Positions 38,538-49,847 of a stretch of 64,000 nucleotides of DNA are shown in pieces. The translations under genes and the position numbers were made by a program. Below the pieces are notes generated by a model. That model ran no database searches. It was not told where the DNA came from and was given only the letters and a program-made list of their open reading frames with translations. Position 1 is the stretch's first letter; each line of letters starts with the position of its first letter. Origin of the DNA: Nymphaea colorata (lineage: Eukaryota; Streptophyta; Magnoliopsida; Nymphaeales; Nymphaeaceae); assembly GCF_008831285.2 (NCBI RefSeq), contig NC_045145.1:6942802-7006801 (forward strand), in the 5' to 3' direction.

Positions 38538-41500
38538 GCACAGTGTAGATATCCCTTTCAGCTGCAGAAGCAAAAACATCTTTCACTAGATCAACTGCCT
38601 CAGACTCTGTTAGAGGGGTCACAGCATCCTGTGCCAACACAATATCTAAGGTCTCTATTCCCATAAAAAAGCAGCACTAGGGAAAAAGCTGTAAAGGAAG
38701 GCTTGAATTTTCTCACCCTTGGAGGCAACAACAGAGGACTAGGAGACCTCAACTGGTTATCCAGAACGGGAATTACAAGAGTTGAGCCAGAACCTTGGGC
38801 ACTATATCCAACTCGTTCATAAGAACCAACAGCATCATACGTGAAGACACAGCCTTTTCCTGCAGGTATGAATAGACATTTACATGGAAAGGAAATGCTG
38901 ACAAAGCGGTCATATGTCTTAAACTTCCACCATAAAAAAGCATTACCTTCATTATCAAGGCCACCCAAGACATTAAATGCATAGTAAGGGAAGAAACGCT
39001 TGTAATAAAGTGTGTTAGATAAAAGCTGAGCCATTGCGGGACAACTCATTTGCTTGTTATGTTGATGTTGATATATCTGCAGTAGAGTGGAAAGGGTAAG
39101 AGAAAACCAAAACTTTGATATAGGAAAACTCATGCATCTCAAACTTCCAGAAATGTCAAAACAAACATAGAAAGGGTAACCAAAAAAATGCTAGCAACAG
39201 CAAACATGCATCTCCATAACAAAAAGGAGAGGATTCTTCTTCTCAAACATCTTTGATATCCTGTAAAATATGCACATAGCACATACTGTAATGTAATTAG
39301 TCACAATGTAATTAGTCACGCATGACATGAGTACCATAAGGCGGGAAGGACAAGGGAAACTACTATATATAAATTGGGCAAACATGGAACATACTATAAA
39401 ACTTGGATGCTACATCAGTGTGCATGTATATTTCATGAAGACATGGAAATGAAACAGAAAATAATCTTAGCAGTAGAAAAGTATCAAATATAAAAGTGTT
39501 TGCATCACAAGGAAATCATGATATTCTGGAAGCTGGTGATCTCTAAAGTGAGTTGACATACACATACACACACACAAAAAAAAAAAGGCAAACAAACAAA
39601 AAGTGATAACCACAGCCTTAAAGTCATTCAAGATTTTTGAGGATAACCATTAACAAAACTTTTTTATTATTTTTCCAGAAATCCAAGCTTGATTTCAGAG
39701 ATGGACCTTCCTCCTCTTTCACTATTTTTCTCCAGGAACTTTCTGAAATTTTTTTCCTACTATTGTCCTGAAAATGAAAGCACATACTACAGCCAAATAC
39801 TTAAAGTTGACAAAAAAGAGAAATCTACAGACATTTAACCAAACAGCATTTGTCTAACGAACCACATATTCCTCAGTGTAAAAATTAATTGTCTGTAAAG
39901 AACTGAAATTTCTTTCCAGTGTACCCAAGTTAGATGGAGTCATGGAACATACCCAGATGCAATGAAAGCAAATCAACCAGAAAATAAAGGGCAAAGTATA
40001 TGAGCAAAATAATGAACCTGAAGATCAGTTCTCGCTTCCTTAATTTCAAACAGGCATGCTGTAGAAAGTATGGCAGGTGATTTCAAAGATAGGCACTGAT
40101 TTAACAATAACTTGAGCATATACTGTGAGTCTGTGAGACTTGCTAACCCTATCAGATTTTCCAATAACTACCAGACCTTAAGAGGATCAGCAGTAATGGC
40201 TTCTTGAGGAATTGAGTTCAAGTCGTTTGATGTTTGATACAACATGCAGTGAGGACCAACATATGCTGCTGGCAGGCTTCTCTATGTACTGATGATAGTT
40301 CACCAACTAAGAATCATGTGGTCTTGGTGATCTTTCACATGGTTAAGCTCCGAAACTGGGTAGCCTGACCTACACTCTTAGTTGAGAAGATTGTCCTAGT
40401 AGAACAATGACAAATCACAACAATTACAGCTTAAAGTTCCATCTCGGGGCCTTTGTAGCATATGAATTTTTTTTTCAAAATAAAATGAAATAACTGTCAC
40501 ATGGACACTTCCACAAGCATGAAGAATTGTCCAATACTTCTAGACATATAAACAACTTCAAACATCTTAACGACTGTGCCTTCTTTTTCTTTTCTTTTTT
40601 TTTACACAAAAGGATGCTCTTCCTTTTCTACCAAATTAGAAAAAAATAGAAGGCATGGGTTGGTGTGGGACCTCTCCTTAACTCCTTTTTGGTTACATAA
40701 ATGGAAGAAAGAATATACAAATTTTTCTTTTCTTTTATTCTCGTCATATTTGCCAATGTGTGTGTGTGTGTGTGTGTGTTTATACACATATGTGTGGGTG
40801 TGTGACTATAGCTCTGTCTATGTGCCTGCAATTGCAGTATTTGCCATGTCACATAGCATCAGATATCAACACTCGTATCAGTGTCCACATTGGAAATAAG
40901 CGAACAAACTAACTGGGATAAAGTTGCAAAATCAAGGGCTCAAGATCAGGACAGGTTGAGTTGGTTCAGATTGGCTCTAAGCGTATTGTTTAGTCTTTGC
41001 CATGTCCGGCACTCATGTAAAGTGTCGGATAAAGACATTCATGACAATGCCCATGAAACATAGAATTAATAAGTCAACAGCAGGATAAGGTGACAAATCA
41101 TGGGATAAGGACAGACAGGGACAGGTGAGGTTGGCTCTAGATATCACGTAAGGTCAGATTTTTTATGTCACAGAGATTCTTTATTTTCACCCATCCTCCA
41201 TATCCCCTTATGTGAAAATCACATCAGAAACTTGACAAAATGGTGGTATCTTTGTATCTTCAGCCACATTCCTGTAACATAGGCTTGGATGCAACAGACC
41301 TAGTCACAGTCCTAAATCTTCAACTGATGCATATCTAGCAATGAATGTCAAAATAATTAGTTTCCATCCACGGAAGAAACAATGCATTTCTAATTACTGA
41401 CCAAGTGTCTAGCAGCCAAGTTCTTCTGAAGAGCTTTAACATCAGCCTGGAATCCAGAGGAGGCCATCACACTTTTTTCTGCTCTGCAGTAGCAAAAGAG

Positions 41501-44500
41501 CACTAGTTATTCTATAAAAGAATCACCTCCCATTGTAAAGATCTTCTTCCGTAAATTAACTTATTCTATAGAAATCAATATCAGTTGCACCTCTTAGGAA
41601 ATAACAAAAGAAACCATCATGGAGTCATTTTGAACATAAAATGAAAACCATGCTATTCTACATCAACTACCAAGTTTTAGGAGGCTGTTTTAATCCACTA
41701 CAGAAGCATGGATGTGTACAAACTAACCTGTAGATTACAAATGCATATGAAAGATTTATAAAGTTTTTGCCTATATGTCTTAGCCCAGGAAAGATGATTG
41801 TAGGGATTCTGCTCACTCATACTTGGAATATAAAGGACACATAACAATTATTGCTTCAATTTAAGCAGAAGGCATGCACTCACACTAAATTAGAACTAAT
41901 GAGTTGACTTTGGTGCCTTTCTGAAGAAAGGGAAAGATACATAATTGATGATACTAAAAAATAAATGCCTATTGATTTGAAAAAATGCCGATGTTAACCT
42001 TTGCAAAATGCTCATCAGGAGACAAATAGTAAATTATAACACAGCAAGTACCGCTTATCAGTTTTACTAATCCAATGAAGAACACATCCTTATTGTACAA
42101 CAGTAATCTGCAACCAATTGATGGGGCAAACTGAAACACCTCGATCAAGATCTGTACTTGTGAAATATAAAATCCTTTATCAACAATTCAAAGCAGACTA
42201 TCTGATTCAAAAAATCACCAGATTTTAAACAATAATTCTTAGCTGCTAAAATCCCTGCTGGTCTTTCTTGAGAAATTTAGAAGTACAGGGAAAAGGATTA
42301 TTCCATTCATAAGTTTACTCTTCCATAACAATATGCAATCATCTGCACTTCTGAACCAACAGAATAGGCTGAATGAGAAAAGCCAGCAAGATGCAAATAA
42401 CTTAAACAAAGAAATCCCGTAGGTACTCATACTTATTTCTTTCTCTTCTAATTCCATCACCTAAATGAAATTCACATGGACAGCAATACAGCCAAGAGAA
42501 TGAAGCACTAGCAACATCACAACTAAGGCATCACATCCGTGCAGTCCATGTTGCCTGAACACTCTTATCTGGTTGATGCACCATTGTCAGCAGGGCTGGA
42601 CAAAGTATATGTTGAAAAAATAATTTAAACTTTCTATACCTTGTGCAGCCCATCATACAGATGGGCCCTTTCCCTCTGTACGTGCAGGGTTGGTGTGTGT
42701 CAACACATACAAGGACATATATAATTCCCATGCATGCATTGTATACGAAGCGACAGAAGACATCCAAGATATCCTGTATACCACATTCTTATTCTAAACC
42801 ACACTGCAATGAAAAATTTTGTGCCCCAGCTGATGACAGACAGAAAGAATTCTGACCAATAGGTATCCACCAATCGCATCAAAGAATGAAAATCGTTTTG
42901 TTGATTAGTATTCTAAAGTAAGTGGTTGTTTAAAAAAACTAAGAATATGCTTTTCTGCAGCTTTCTACATTGTATACAAAACTTTTATCATATTTCGTTC
43001 TACAAGACTCTATGTACTCAGCATAAAACGTTGTTGCAGAAAAACGCATTAGCAAGCTGCTAACCATTCGACATACACAGACATAAGCATGTATTATGGC
43101 AATGTTGTGCTCAACAATATATATATATATATATGTATATATGAAAAGCTAATTATTGAAAATTGATTTTGAAATCACCATGACAAAGAAATTCAAATGA
43201 TAAATCAGGCAGAAAAAATAAACAAATATCATTTTAAAATAAATAAATTTGAAAAACTGCAAACCATTCGGCACAAGCTTTTCTGTGGACATGAAGTTGT
43301 AGAGTTGCTCTTTCTGTCATGCGAAGTGAAGTCCAAGTATGTAAAACACGACATGGAGAACAAGACCGGAGAAGAAGCAAAGAAAACCAATACCTTCAGT
43401 TTTGTTTGGATGGCACCTTGAAAAAATGTTATTTGAGAAAACTTGGTTTCGTAAAAACCAATTCTTTTAATGAGTTTTGAAAAACTGGCTTGTTTGGATG
43501 AGATGATAAAAACCAGGTTTTCACTTTCTAAAACCTAGTTTTTGTTTGTATGACAAAAACTGAGTTTTAGATGGTGCTTTTAAAAACTATATAAGACCAT
43601 TAAATATTATCTATAAGATAGTCTACATTATTATCATTTAAGGATAAAAGAAATGAAAATGAGCTGAAAGGTTCCACACTGATGCTAGAGGCACTATACA
43701 CAGCTCAGAGTTTAGATACGCACTTGGCTCATTAACCAGACAAATATCTGCAAGTCGCATGAGACATGAATTGCTCACTGAAGCAGCAGACATGCCAAAT
43801 AGCATTTGCATTGAGCAATGAACAACGATGATAAACCAGAAAAAAATTCCACTCTGTAAAATGGTTGGGTCTCTTACAGCTGGTTAGATTTTGGGCAGCC
43901 AGGGGCCAGTCCAACTTATAGTTCTTAGTTCATGAATAATTTATTTGCCAAAAGAAAACTTGATCTTCTATTGAAGTTGAAGCTGTGAGGCATATATAAA
44001 ACCATCTCAAATATTCAGACAACAATAAAACACATATGAGAATTAATTTAGTAAGAAAGGAATTAAAAATCACGATGTTAAAATGCATTAAACTTTATGG
44101 CATAGGCAACCATTAAACTTTATGGCATAGATAACCATGATACATTAATGAGAAAACATAACGATAACAAGATTTACAAAAGGTTGTTTAAATTGTACTA
44201 ATAACGAAAATGAGATTAACAGTTCCATGTGAGCCACAACGTCGTTTTGGGTGAAAAAGACCCACACAATGACACTTGGGAAGCAAAATGCTGTTTTTCT
44301 TCTCAAACTTCGTTGTGAGGGTGTATCCAAACGCACCCGAACTGGTTTAAAATCAGAAGGAAGGGAGAAAAGTTACTCTAAAAAGAAACAAGAAAAACAA
44401 CAGGAACCAACTTGCCATTGAACGGGAGCACCTGCCCCGTAAGTAACCAAAATAATTTCACCGAGAACTGCCTTTTCGGTACTGATCATACGCCAAAGAT

Positions 44501-45097
44501 CAAAAACTTTACGAACAGAAATCAGATTTAGCTAATACACGCTTAGTCAAGCCAGAAAGACAAACACTCACAGCTCCAATTTCAACATGGAATAACGCAG
44601 AGGATGTCATTCAAACATCTAAACAAATCGGTCAAATGACAGAGTCCGAAAGCAACTAAACCAGAGAAGGCGAATAACCAACAAATTCAAGAAACGAATA
44701 ACTCAAAAAACAGAAATTAGTTAAAATATGGGGACCTAATGGAAAGTAGAAGCAACAGGAAGCTAGGTTAGTGGTTTGTGGAGAACGCACAATTGGGAGA
44801 TCTTGGAGTAGTCACGGGTGAGGATGCTATAGCCCGTAGACATCCTCGTGTCCGCAGCGACCACGCAGTAATTCGATCCCGCGATCGCGACACACGTCCT
44901 GACATGCCAAAGAACAAATCAAATAGGGCACGATTGAAATCGATCAGAATCACCTCACCATGAAATGGAGCCCCGCAAACTCGCGCGGAAGAACAGACAA
45001 AAGGAAATAATAGGGCGAAACGGAGAATCAGTAATCACCCTCCATTGTTATCGTAAGGACTCCAGTTCGCGTGCTGCACCACTTCGACCGGCGCCAT
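38257..45097 (-). CDS. PBF1: 20S proteasome subunit beta type-1 (beta6), 7 exons
   Basis: Minus-strand exons are 45097-45039, 44898-44791, 41483-41402, 39076-38947, 38859-38717, 38628-38542 and 38331-38257. They total 684 nt and 227 aa, all in phase, against about 223 aa in Arabidopsis. Blocks diagnostic of PBF1 are present: [12 protein letters not shown] near the start, CVAIAG and [120 protein letters not shown], and the C-terminal LRKD. It is a structural, non-catalytic beta-ring subunit of the 26S proteasome core in cytosol and nucleus. The start ATG is the only one giving the known N-terminus. Introns 2 and 3 are 3.3 and 2.3 kb. An endogenous virus begins about 370 bp upstream of the start codon. 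Confidence 0.96.
38490..38536. repeat. (GA)n microsatellite beside a PBF1 splice donor
   Basis: About 23 GA units on the plus strand, which is (CT)n in the pre-mRNA. The tract begins a few bases after the GT of the donor that follows the sixth PBF1 exon (exon end 38542). Confidence 0.9.
40757..40780. repeat. (GT)n microsatellite in PBF1 intron 3
   Basis: About 11 GT dinucleotides. The rest of this 2.3-kb intron (39077-41401) shows no recognisable element. Confidence 0.85.
43118..43140. repeat. (AT)n microsatellite in PBF1 intron 2
   Basis: About 9-10 AT dinucleotides with an interrupted continuation. Confidence 0.85.
43395..44340. mobile_element. Possible GTTTGGAT-type MITE in PBF1 intron 2
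   Basis: The left end reads TTTGTTTGGATGGCACC and the right end GGGTGTATCCAAACGCACCC, so the two ends are imperfect inverted repeats. Near the left end are repeated AAAACC(A/T)(G/A)(G/T)TTTT blocks, also found at 34.2 kb. No coding region. The borders are approximate and it could be two fragments. Confidence 0.35.
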
Positions 45098-45462
45098 TGC
45101 TTCGCAGACAACTACAAACACAGAGAGGGAGATGTCCGTCTTCGCCCTTGTGTTGCCTTTCGAGTGTCTGCTTTTCCCCTTCTTTCTTTGGAGCCAAGAA
45201 ACCAGAGCAAAATGCGAATGGTTACAGGTTCGGGTTGGATATATGGACGACCCGAACCGTTCAACACCTTGTGTAATTTAGTGGAACTGCCCGCATTTTA
45301 AAACATGTTTGTTGGCCTTAAAAACAATAAATTTTCAAGTATTAAAAAACGGCCCATTATTGGTTACTGATTTTGCAAGATCTTAACACTTACAATATAA
45401 TTTAAAACTTATTTTTTGAAAAGGAAGTATATAAGTCGTATATATTATGGGTTGGGATAAAA
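45098..45462 (-). promoter_or_regulatory. PBF1 5' UTR and promoter region
   Basis: This is the sequence between the PBF1 start codon and the first viral base. A pyrimidine/purine-mixed leader lies just upstream of the ATG. I see no strong TATA box at a fitting distance; only CCATATATCC occurs at about 45.24 kb. The whole host upstream region before virus-derived DNA is only about 365 bp. Confidence 0.4.
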
Positions 45463-46290
45463 CTGCTGAGTCCTTAATCCTGTAGCCTAACGTTTGTCAA
45501 AATCGGTAAAACTTGACCCTTGTAAGTTATGGTTAAATTTCTTATGGGTATAGTGCTTTCTATGAAAAAATTAAGCATCATCCGTTTGAGAAGAAACGTG
45601 ATAAACTTCTCTTTGGAAAAATCCCCCAAGTTAAAAATAGGATTTGTGTTATAGATTATCGCTTCAAAATCTATCATGAAAAAAACCCTCTAAGATAAAT
45701 ATGATTTACCCTGTGAGGCACCCCACAGGATAAACACTGGGTCACATCCTGAGGCAAACCATCTCGAGGAGCCTCTAGAAGATTATTGTAATTGCCGGCT
45801 TTCTTTATGTAATATAAAACAACGTTGCATGAAGACAAATAAATAAATACGAAGGAATCTCACACGCATCAAAAAATAAAAGTAGCAAGACACGCGGCTT
45901 CTCATTGAGAAAAACGAAGGCGGTTACTTTAGCAGTCACTGTAGCACTGCGGCGGACACTGTAGCGTACTGTAACACTTTTTGGCTTTTTAGACACGATC
46001 GACTACCACATCATCAAGCACATGATAGTTGTCCACCTTCGACTTCCTTTGATTGTAACTGCTTTTGTTTGCTAGTGTTTAGCTTGTTCGGGAAGAAATC
46101 CTATTCCTTTTTCAATTTGTAATTTGTTTTGAAGTTTGGTGCCTATATAAGCACCACCCTGATGTCTGTACTAATCATCCTCTTGACCATCCTCTCACCC
46201 ATCCACCACCGAGTACTTGCTTCTAAATGCTTGAGTCCATCTCCCTTCATCACTCCCCTTCTTTTTCTTCTTTTCCACTCTTCTGCCTAC
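45463..46290 (+). promoter_or_regulatory. Endogenous caulimovirid regulatory region, left arm
   Basis: About 830 bp is homologous to the reverse complement of 49848-50818. It contains a decayed ACTGTAG repeat zone at about 45.93-45.98 kb and a TATA box (CTATATAAGC) at 46143-46152. A CT-rich stretch follows near 46.25-46.29 kb. In viruses of this family this intergenic region drives the full-length RNA. This copy points rightward into the movement and coat protein remnants and away from PBF1. Confidence 0.65.
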
Positions 46291-46530
46291 GAACAAATTT
46301 ATCCTGCATAAGCTTACCATGTTCTAGTTTGTTCTTTTTTATAATAGATGTGTTATCTGTTCGTAGAAACATATTCCTGTGAAATGAATTTTTCCAACCT
46401 AAAACAAAAGACTCATAAATAGAATGTGAAGTTGTATGAATGATGACATAGGACTGCGGGATAAAAAGAGATGAGTACCTAGTAGACTCAAGAAACTTTT
46501 GATTTCGAAAAACTGTTTCTTGTACCCTTT

Positions 46531-46862
46531 GATTTCGAAAAAGTGCATTTGTTTAAAATCCAAAATATTTAATACTCTTATACTAGCCAAAATTAGTAGT
46601 AGTTTTATTACTTTACTTTATTCTCTTTCATATTATTATATACATAGACTAGGACATCTAAATCCTGAGATAGACCCAAAACATAAGACCCTTCCTTTGA
46701 TTTCGAAAAAGTGCATTTGTTTAAAATCCAAAATATTTAATACTCTTATACTAGCCAAAATTAGTAGTAGTTTTATTACTTTACTTTATTCTCTTTCATA
46801 TTATTATATACATAGACTAGGACATCTAAATCCTGAGATAGACCCAAAACATAAGACCCTAA
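46531..46862. repeat. 168-bp perfect tandem duplication
   Basis: The unit starting GATTTCGAAAAAGTGC at 46531 recurs at 46699 with no visible difference for about 160 bp. Because 168 is a multiple of three, an open frame runs through both copies and repeats a stretch of about 56 residues. A partial third match (TTTGATTTCGAAAAA) lies just before the first copy. It lies inside the viral element, upstream of the first virus ORF. Confidence 0.9.
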
Positions 46863-46912
46863 AAACTAGCAAACTTTACAGACATATCTTTTTCTACTAT
46901 ACTTATTCTATG

Positions 46913-47206
46913 AGTGATAAAGAAGACATCTACATACAAAGTTTGAAAGAAACAAGAACCTACTATCCAAATACAGAAGGACTTAGCACATATGATCCAC
47001 CTAGTAGTTCTGATAAAATAATAGTACGACAACTAAACATGATCATTATTATGATAACAAAATTAAGTCAAAGAATTAGCCAACTCGAACGAGCTATAGG
47101 CAAAAAACCTGAACCACAGCAAAAACTTAGAAGAACTAACAACAAGCCCAGACAACCTAAACATAGGAAATGGAGCGATCAAACTTACCCTTGCCCCTAT
47201 TTCTAA
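46913..47206 (+). pseudogene. Endogenous caulimovirid: small ORF, virion-associated-protein-like
   Basis: From the ATG at 46913 the frame gives 97 residues to a stop at 47206. A central heptad-like stretch (IIVRQLNMIIIMITKL, then SQRISQLERAI) suggests a coiled coil. The end is basic, proline- and arginine-rich. Size, position before the movement protein, coiled coil and basic tail resemble the small virion-associated protein of plant pararetroviruses. This is a family-level inference. The frame itself is intact but sits in a broken element. Confidence 0.45.
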
Positions 47207-47219
47207 AAGTATAGCTTTT

Positions 47220-48164
47220 TCTAGAAGATAATGGCCGTAAGGCGTTCCTTTTCTAGTCAGTAGAAGTCTCAGTGATACCAATGAAATAAGGCGAATAGAT
47301 GAAAATCTATTAACTAGAATGATCAGAACCCAAAGTCCTACCCCTAGAACATTGGAAGAAATAATAGATGTAAACAGGGACTTAGAAATTTACAATAATC
47401 ATCAACTCTCTTTGTTAAACCCTAGGACTTTATATAGGACAAAGTTTTGGAGTATAAACCCACAATTAGTTAAGATAAGTAGAGAAGAAGAAGTTTGTGT
47501 AACTACTGAACACCAAAACATTGACATCGTTAGTCAAGATAGTATTAAACAATTATTACGAAACCATAATAGATTCATTCATCTTGGACTAATAATCATA
47601 GGAATTAAGGGTTTAGCTATAAGAAATCTAGGAACAAAAGTCTTAATTACTTTACTAGACAAAAAATGAACAAATGATGTTAGAAAAGCTATTATAGCAA
47701 GTATGGAAATTGACATGTCTAATAACAAGAGAATATTCTATTGTGCTCCTGATTTCTTGCTAAGCATAAGAGATCTAGAATATATTGTCGTAAGAATTCA
47801 AACTAAAAGATATGAAACATTTACATGAAAAGCAAATTTACTTATAAATGTAGGATTTTTGGGAAAATTAACAAATAATACTACTACAAAGTATAAAATC
47901 GATACAAAAGCCATCATTCAATCTATGACGAGTAAAGGTATAAGAACGATTAAATCTATGGCTATTGATCCTGAAGAATTAGAAGGATTGGACTGGAATA
48001 TTAGTAAAAATTTAGAAATAAATACTAATATTAAAATTCCTAAAGAAAGTTTAATGTTTAAAAACCCCGATGGTAGTTATACTGTGAGATTTCTAGACTA
48101 TAAGGAAAAACAACCTAATGTAGAAAATGAATCTGAAGAATTTCATAACCAAATAGAAGACTGA
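47220..48164 (+). pseudogene. Endogenous caulimovirid: movement protein remnant
   Basis: Open stretches at 47319-47669 and 47859-48164 lie in one frame, interrupted by two in-frame TGA codons near 47667 and 47826. Recognisable residues of the 30K-type movement protein include an HLGLIIIGIKGL stretch with a following VLITLLD block, and a middle SMEIDM...IFYCAPDF region. The protein would open plasmodesmata for cell-to-cell spread. The stops and the lost start context mean this copy cannot make a normal product. Confidence 0.65.
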
Positions 48165-48735
48165 TGGAAGCTTAACGCATTATTGTATTCTACTTCCTAA
48201 GGGATTTGACTTATCATAAGAAGACATCCTTAGACTAGAAATAAAATTAGTCGAAGAAGGTAAAATTCAAGAAAAAGATAACCAATATATAGATCCCAAA
48301 TATTAGGATAAATAGGCTAGAAGATAATTACATACAGAAACCTATGAATATCTCAAAAAACCTTATGGAAATAGATGCTCCAGAATCCTCCTTGATTACT
48401 ACTGGAAGATCACCACAAGATCAACCACAAACCCAACACCCATCAACTCCCCCCGTAGTATTCTATTCACCTAGACAACTTCCTAAAAGACTTTACGTAG
48501 AATATAAAGAGCGAGATGAAGGATGCCTTTAAAAACCTTAGACAGGAAAGATCTATTAGATGAAGGATTTGATAAACAATAGTAAAATTCGATTAGAAAA
48601 TTAGAACAACTCCAAATTAAGGATTGACGTTATATAAAACATTTTTTACAGGATTTCTTTTATTATAATTCCTTAGCAGGATGTTTTTATAATAAGGAAA
48701 TAGGAGAAAGCCTATTTCTTAAGTTACCTGATCCA
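48165..48735 (+). pseudogene. Endogenous caulimovirid: decayed region between movement and coat protein
   Basis: A short proline-rich open stretch at 48344-48532 and several frame breaks and stops are present. By position it should be the N-terminal part of the coat-protein frame. Confidence 0.4.
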
Positions 48736-49290
48736 TTGGGCTCTGAGATTCATAAAAAATACAAAGAAAAAGAAACTATACCTCAATTAGATAACATTAG
48801 CATAAGAATCCAATTCATTATTGAAGAGTTAGTAAAGAAATGTACTGAAATAACCATTTCCAAACAATTAAAAGGAGAATATAGTTTTTGTAAACAAATT
48901 TATATACCACAAAGATATGATAAAGAACCTAGACGCCAAAAAACTTATAAGATAAAAGATAAAGATAAACGACGAAGATACTACATTCGAAAATCTAATG
49001 CTAGAAAACCCTATCTTGACAAACATAGACATGTTAGAAAATATAATACCCAAAGGGATTACAAAAACAAATTAACATACTTCACTTGTGGCAGTCCTGA
49101 ACATTTAGCCAGAGACTGTTCAAAACGAAAAAATCTTTTCAATAAGGCTTCAATCCATGTTGACTGTGTAAATGAAGATGTATTAGCTTTAGATGAATAT
49201 ATTAGCGATACTGAAAGCATCTATAGTATTGTCTCTATAGACGAATCATTTCATGATCATAATTCCGACCTTGTAGTGATAGTCGCATGA
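48736..49290 (+). pseudogene. Endogenous caulimovirid: coat protein remnant
   Basis: The open stretch encodes 184 residues. The middle is strongly basic (runs of K/R, about residues 65-115). It is followed by a zinc-knuckle-like TCGSPEHLARDC near residue 115, then an acidic, serine-rich tail. This order matches the C-terminal half of the pararetrovirus coat (Gag-like) protein, whose CCHC knuckle binds the genomic RNA. The first knuckle cysteine is tyrosine here, so the finger is incomplete. The N-terminal part lies in other frames upstream. Confidence 0.65.
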
Positions 49291-49847
49291 GCCATAACAT
49301 ACTCAAATCAAATAGAAAATATGGTGAAGAATTCCAAATAAAATTTCCACTTTAACCAACCTATAATATATGTTAGATAACATGAATGATGACTAATAAT
49401 GTTTGGTAGATCATATAGGATAGATTTAAACATTAGCCACTGTAGTCAAAGTAGAATGCATTCTTTTTTCTAACACAAAATTTTGTTTCAGAAAACATGA
49501 CCTCTTTTAGCCAAACCCATATTGTCCAAATAGACCTAAACCTAGGTCTGCCTATCCCCCCCCCTCTCGGACTCCAATCTTACATTCTTAACATTGCCAG
49601 GCATGACCCTTGGCCAAAAAGACCATATTTTACTAGATAAATCTCCGGCACAATAAAAAGAACCAATTTTCTCTAAAGTCCTCAGTATCATGGCAACCTA
49701 CCTTAGCACAAAGAATACACAAAACCAAATTACATAAAGCCAACTCAAACTCTTTCCCAAGCCTACCCAAAACCCTGTTTGTTTGGACATAAACAAAAAA
49801 GGGGCCGGATTTAAGCACAAAAGCGTCAGTTCATTTTTACAACAACA
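49291..49847. other. Unassigned junction DNA inside the viral element
   Basis: This lies after the coat-protein remnant and before the inverted right arm. A C-run lies at 49555-49564. Neither a protease nor any other viral domain could be recognised. The orientation switch between the plus-strand and minus-strand parts of the element falls here. Confidence 0.4.

Noticed and set aside
38600-39142. 180-codon minus-strand open frame
   Set aside because: It reads through two real PBF1 exons and the introns between them; the exon model with GT..AG borders restores the known protein.
46499-47206. 235-codon plus-strand open frame
   Set aside because: The first half is an artefact of the 168-bp in-frame duplication in non-coding leader DNA. 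Only the part from the ATG at 46913 resembles a viral protein.
47262-47290. Inverted TTGGTATCA motif as a viral primer binding site
   Set aside because: Too short a match to the initiator tRNA end and on the wrong strand for the surrounding plus-strand genes.
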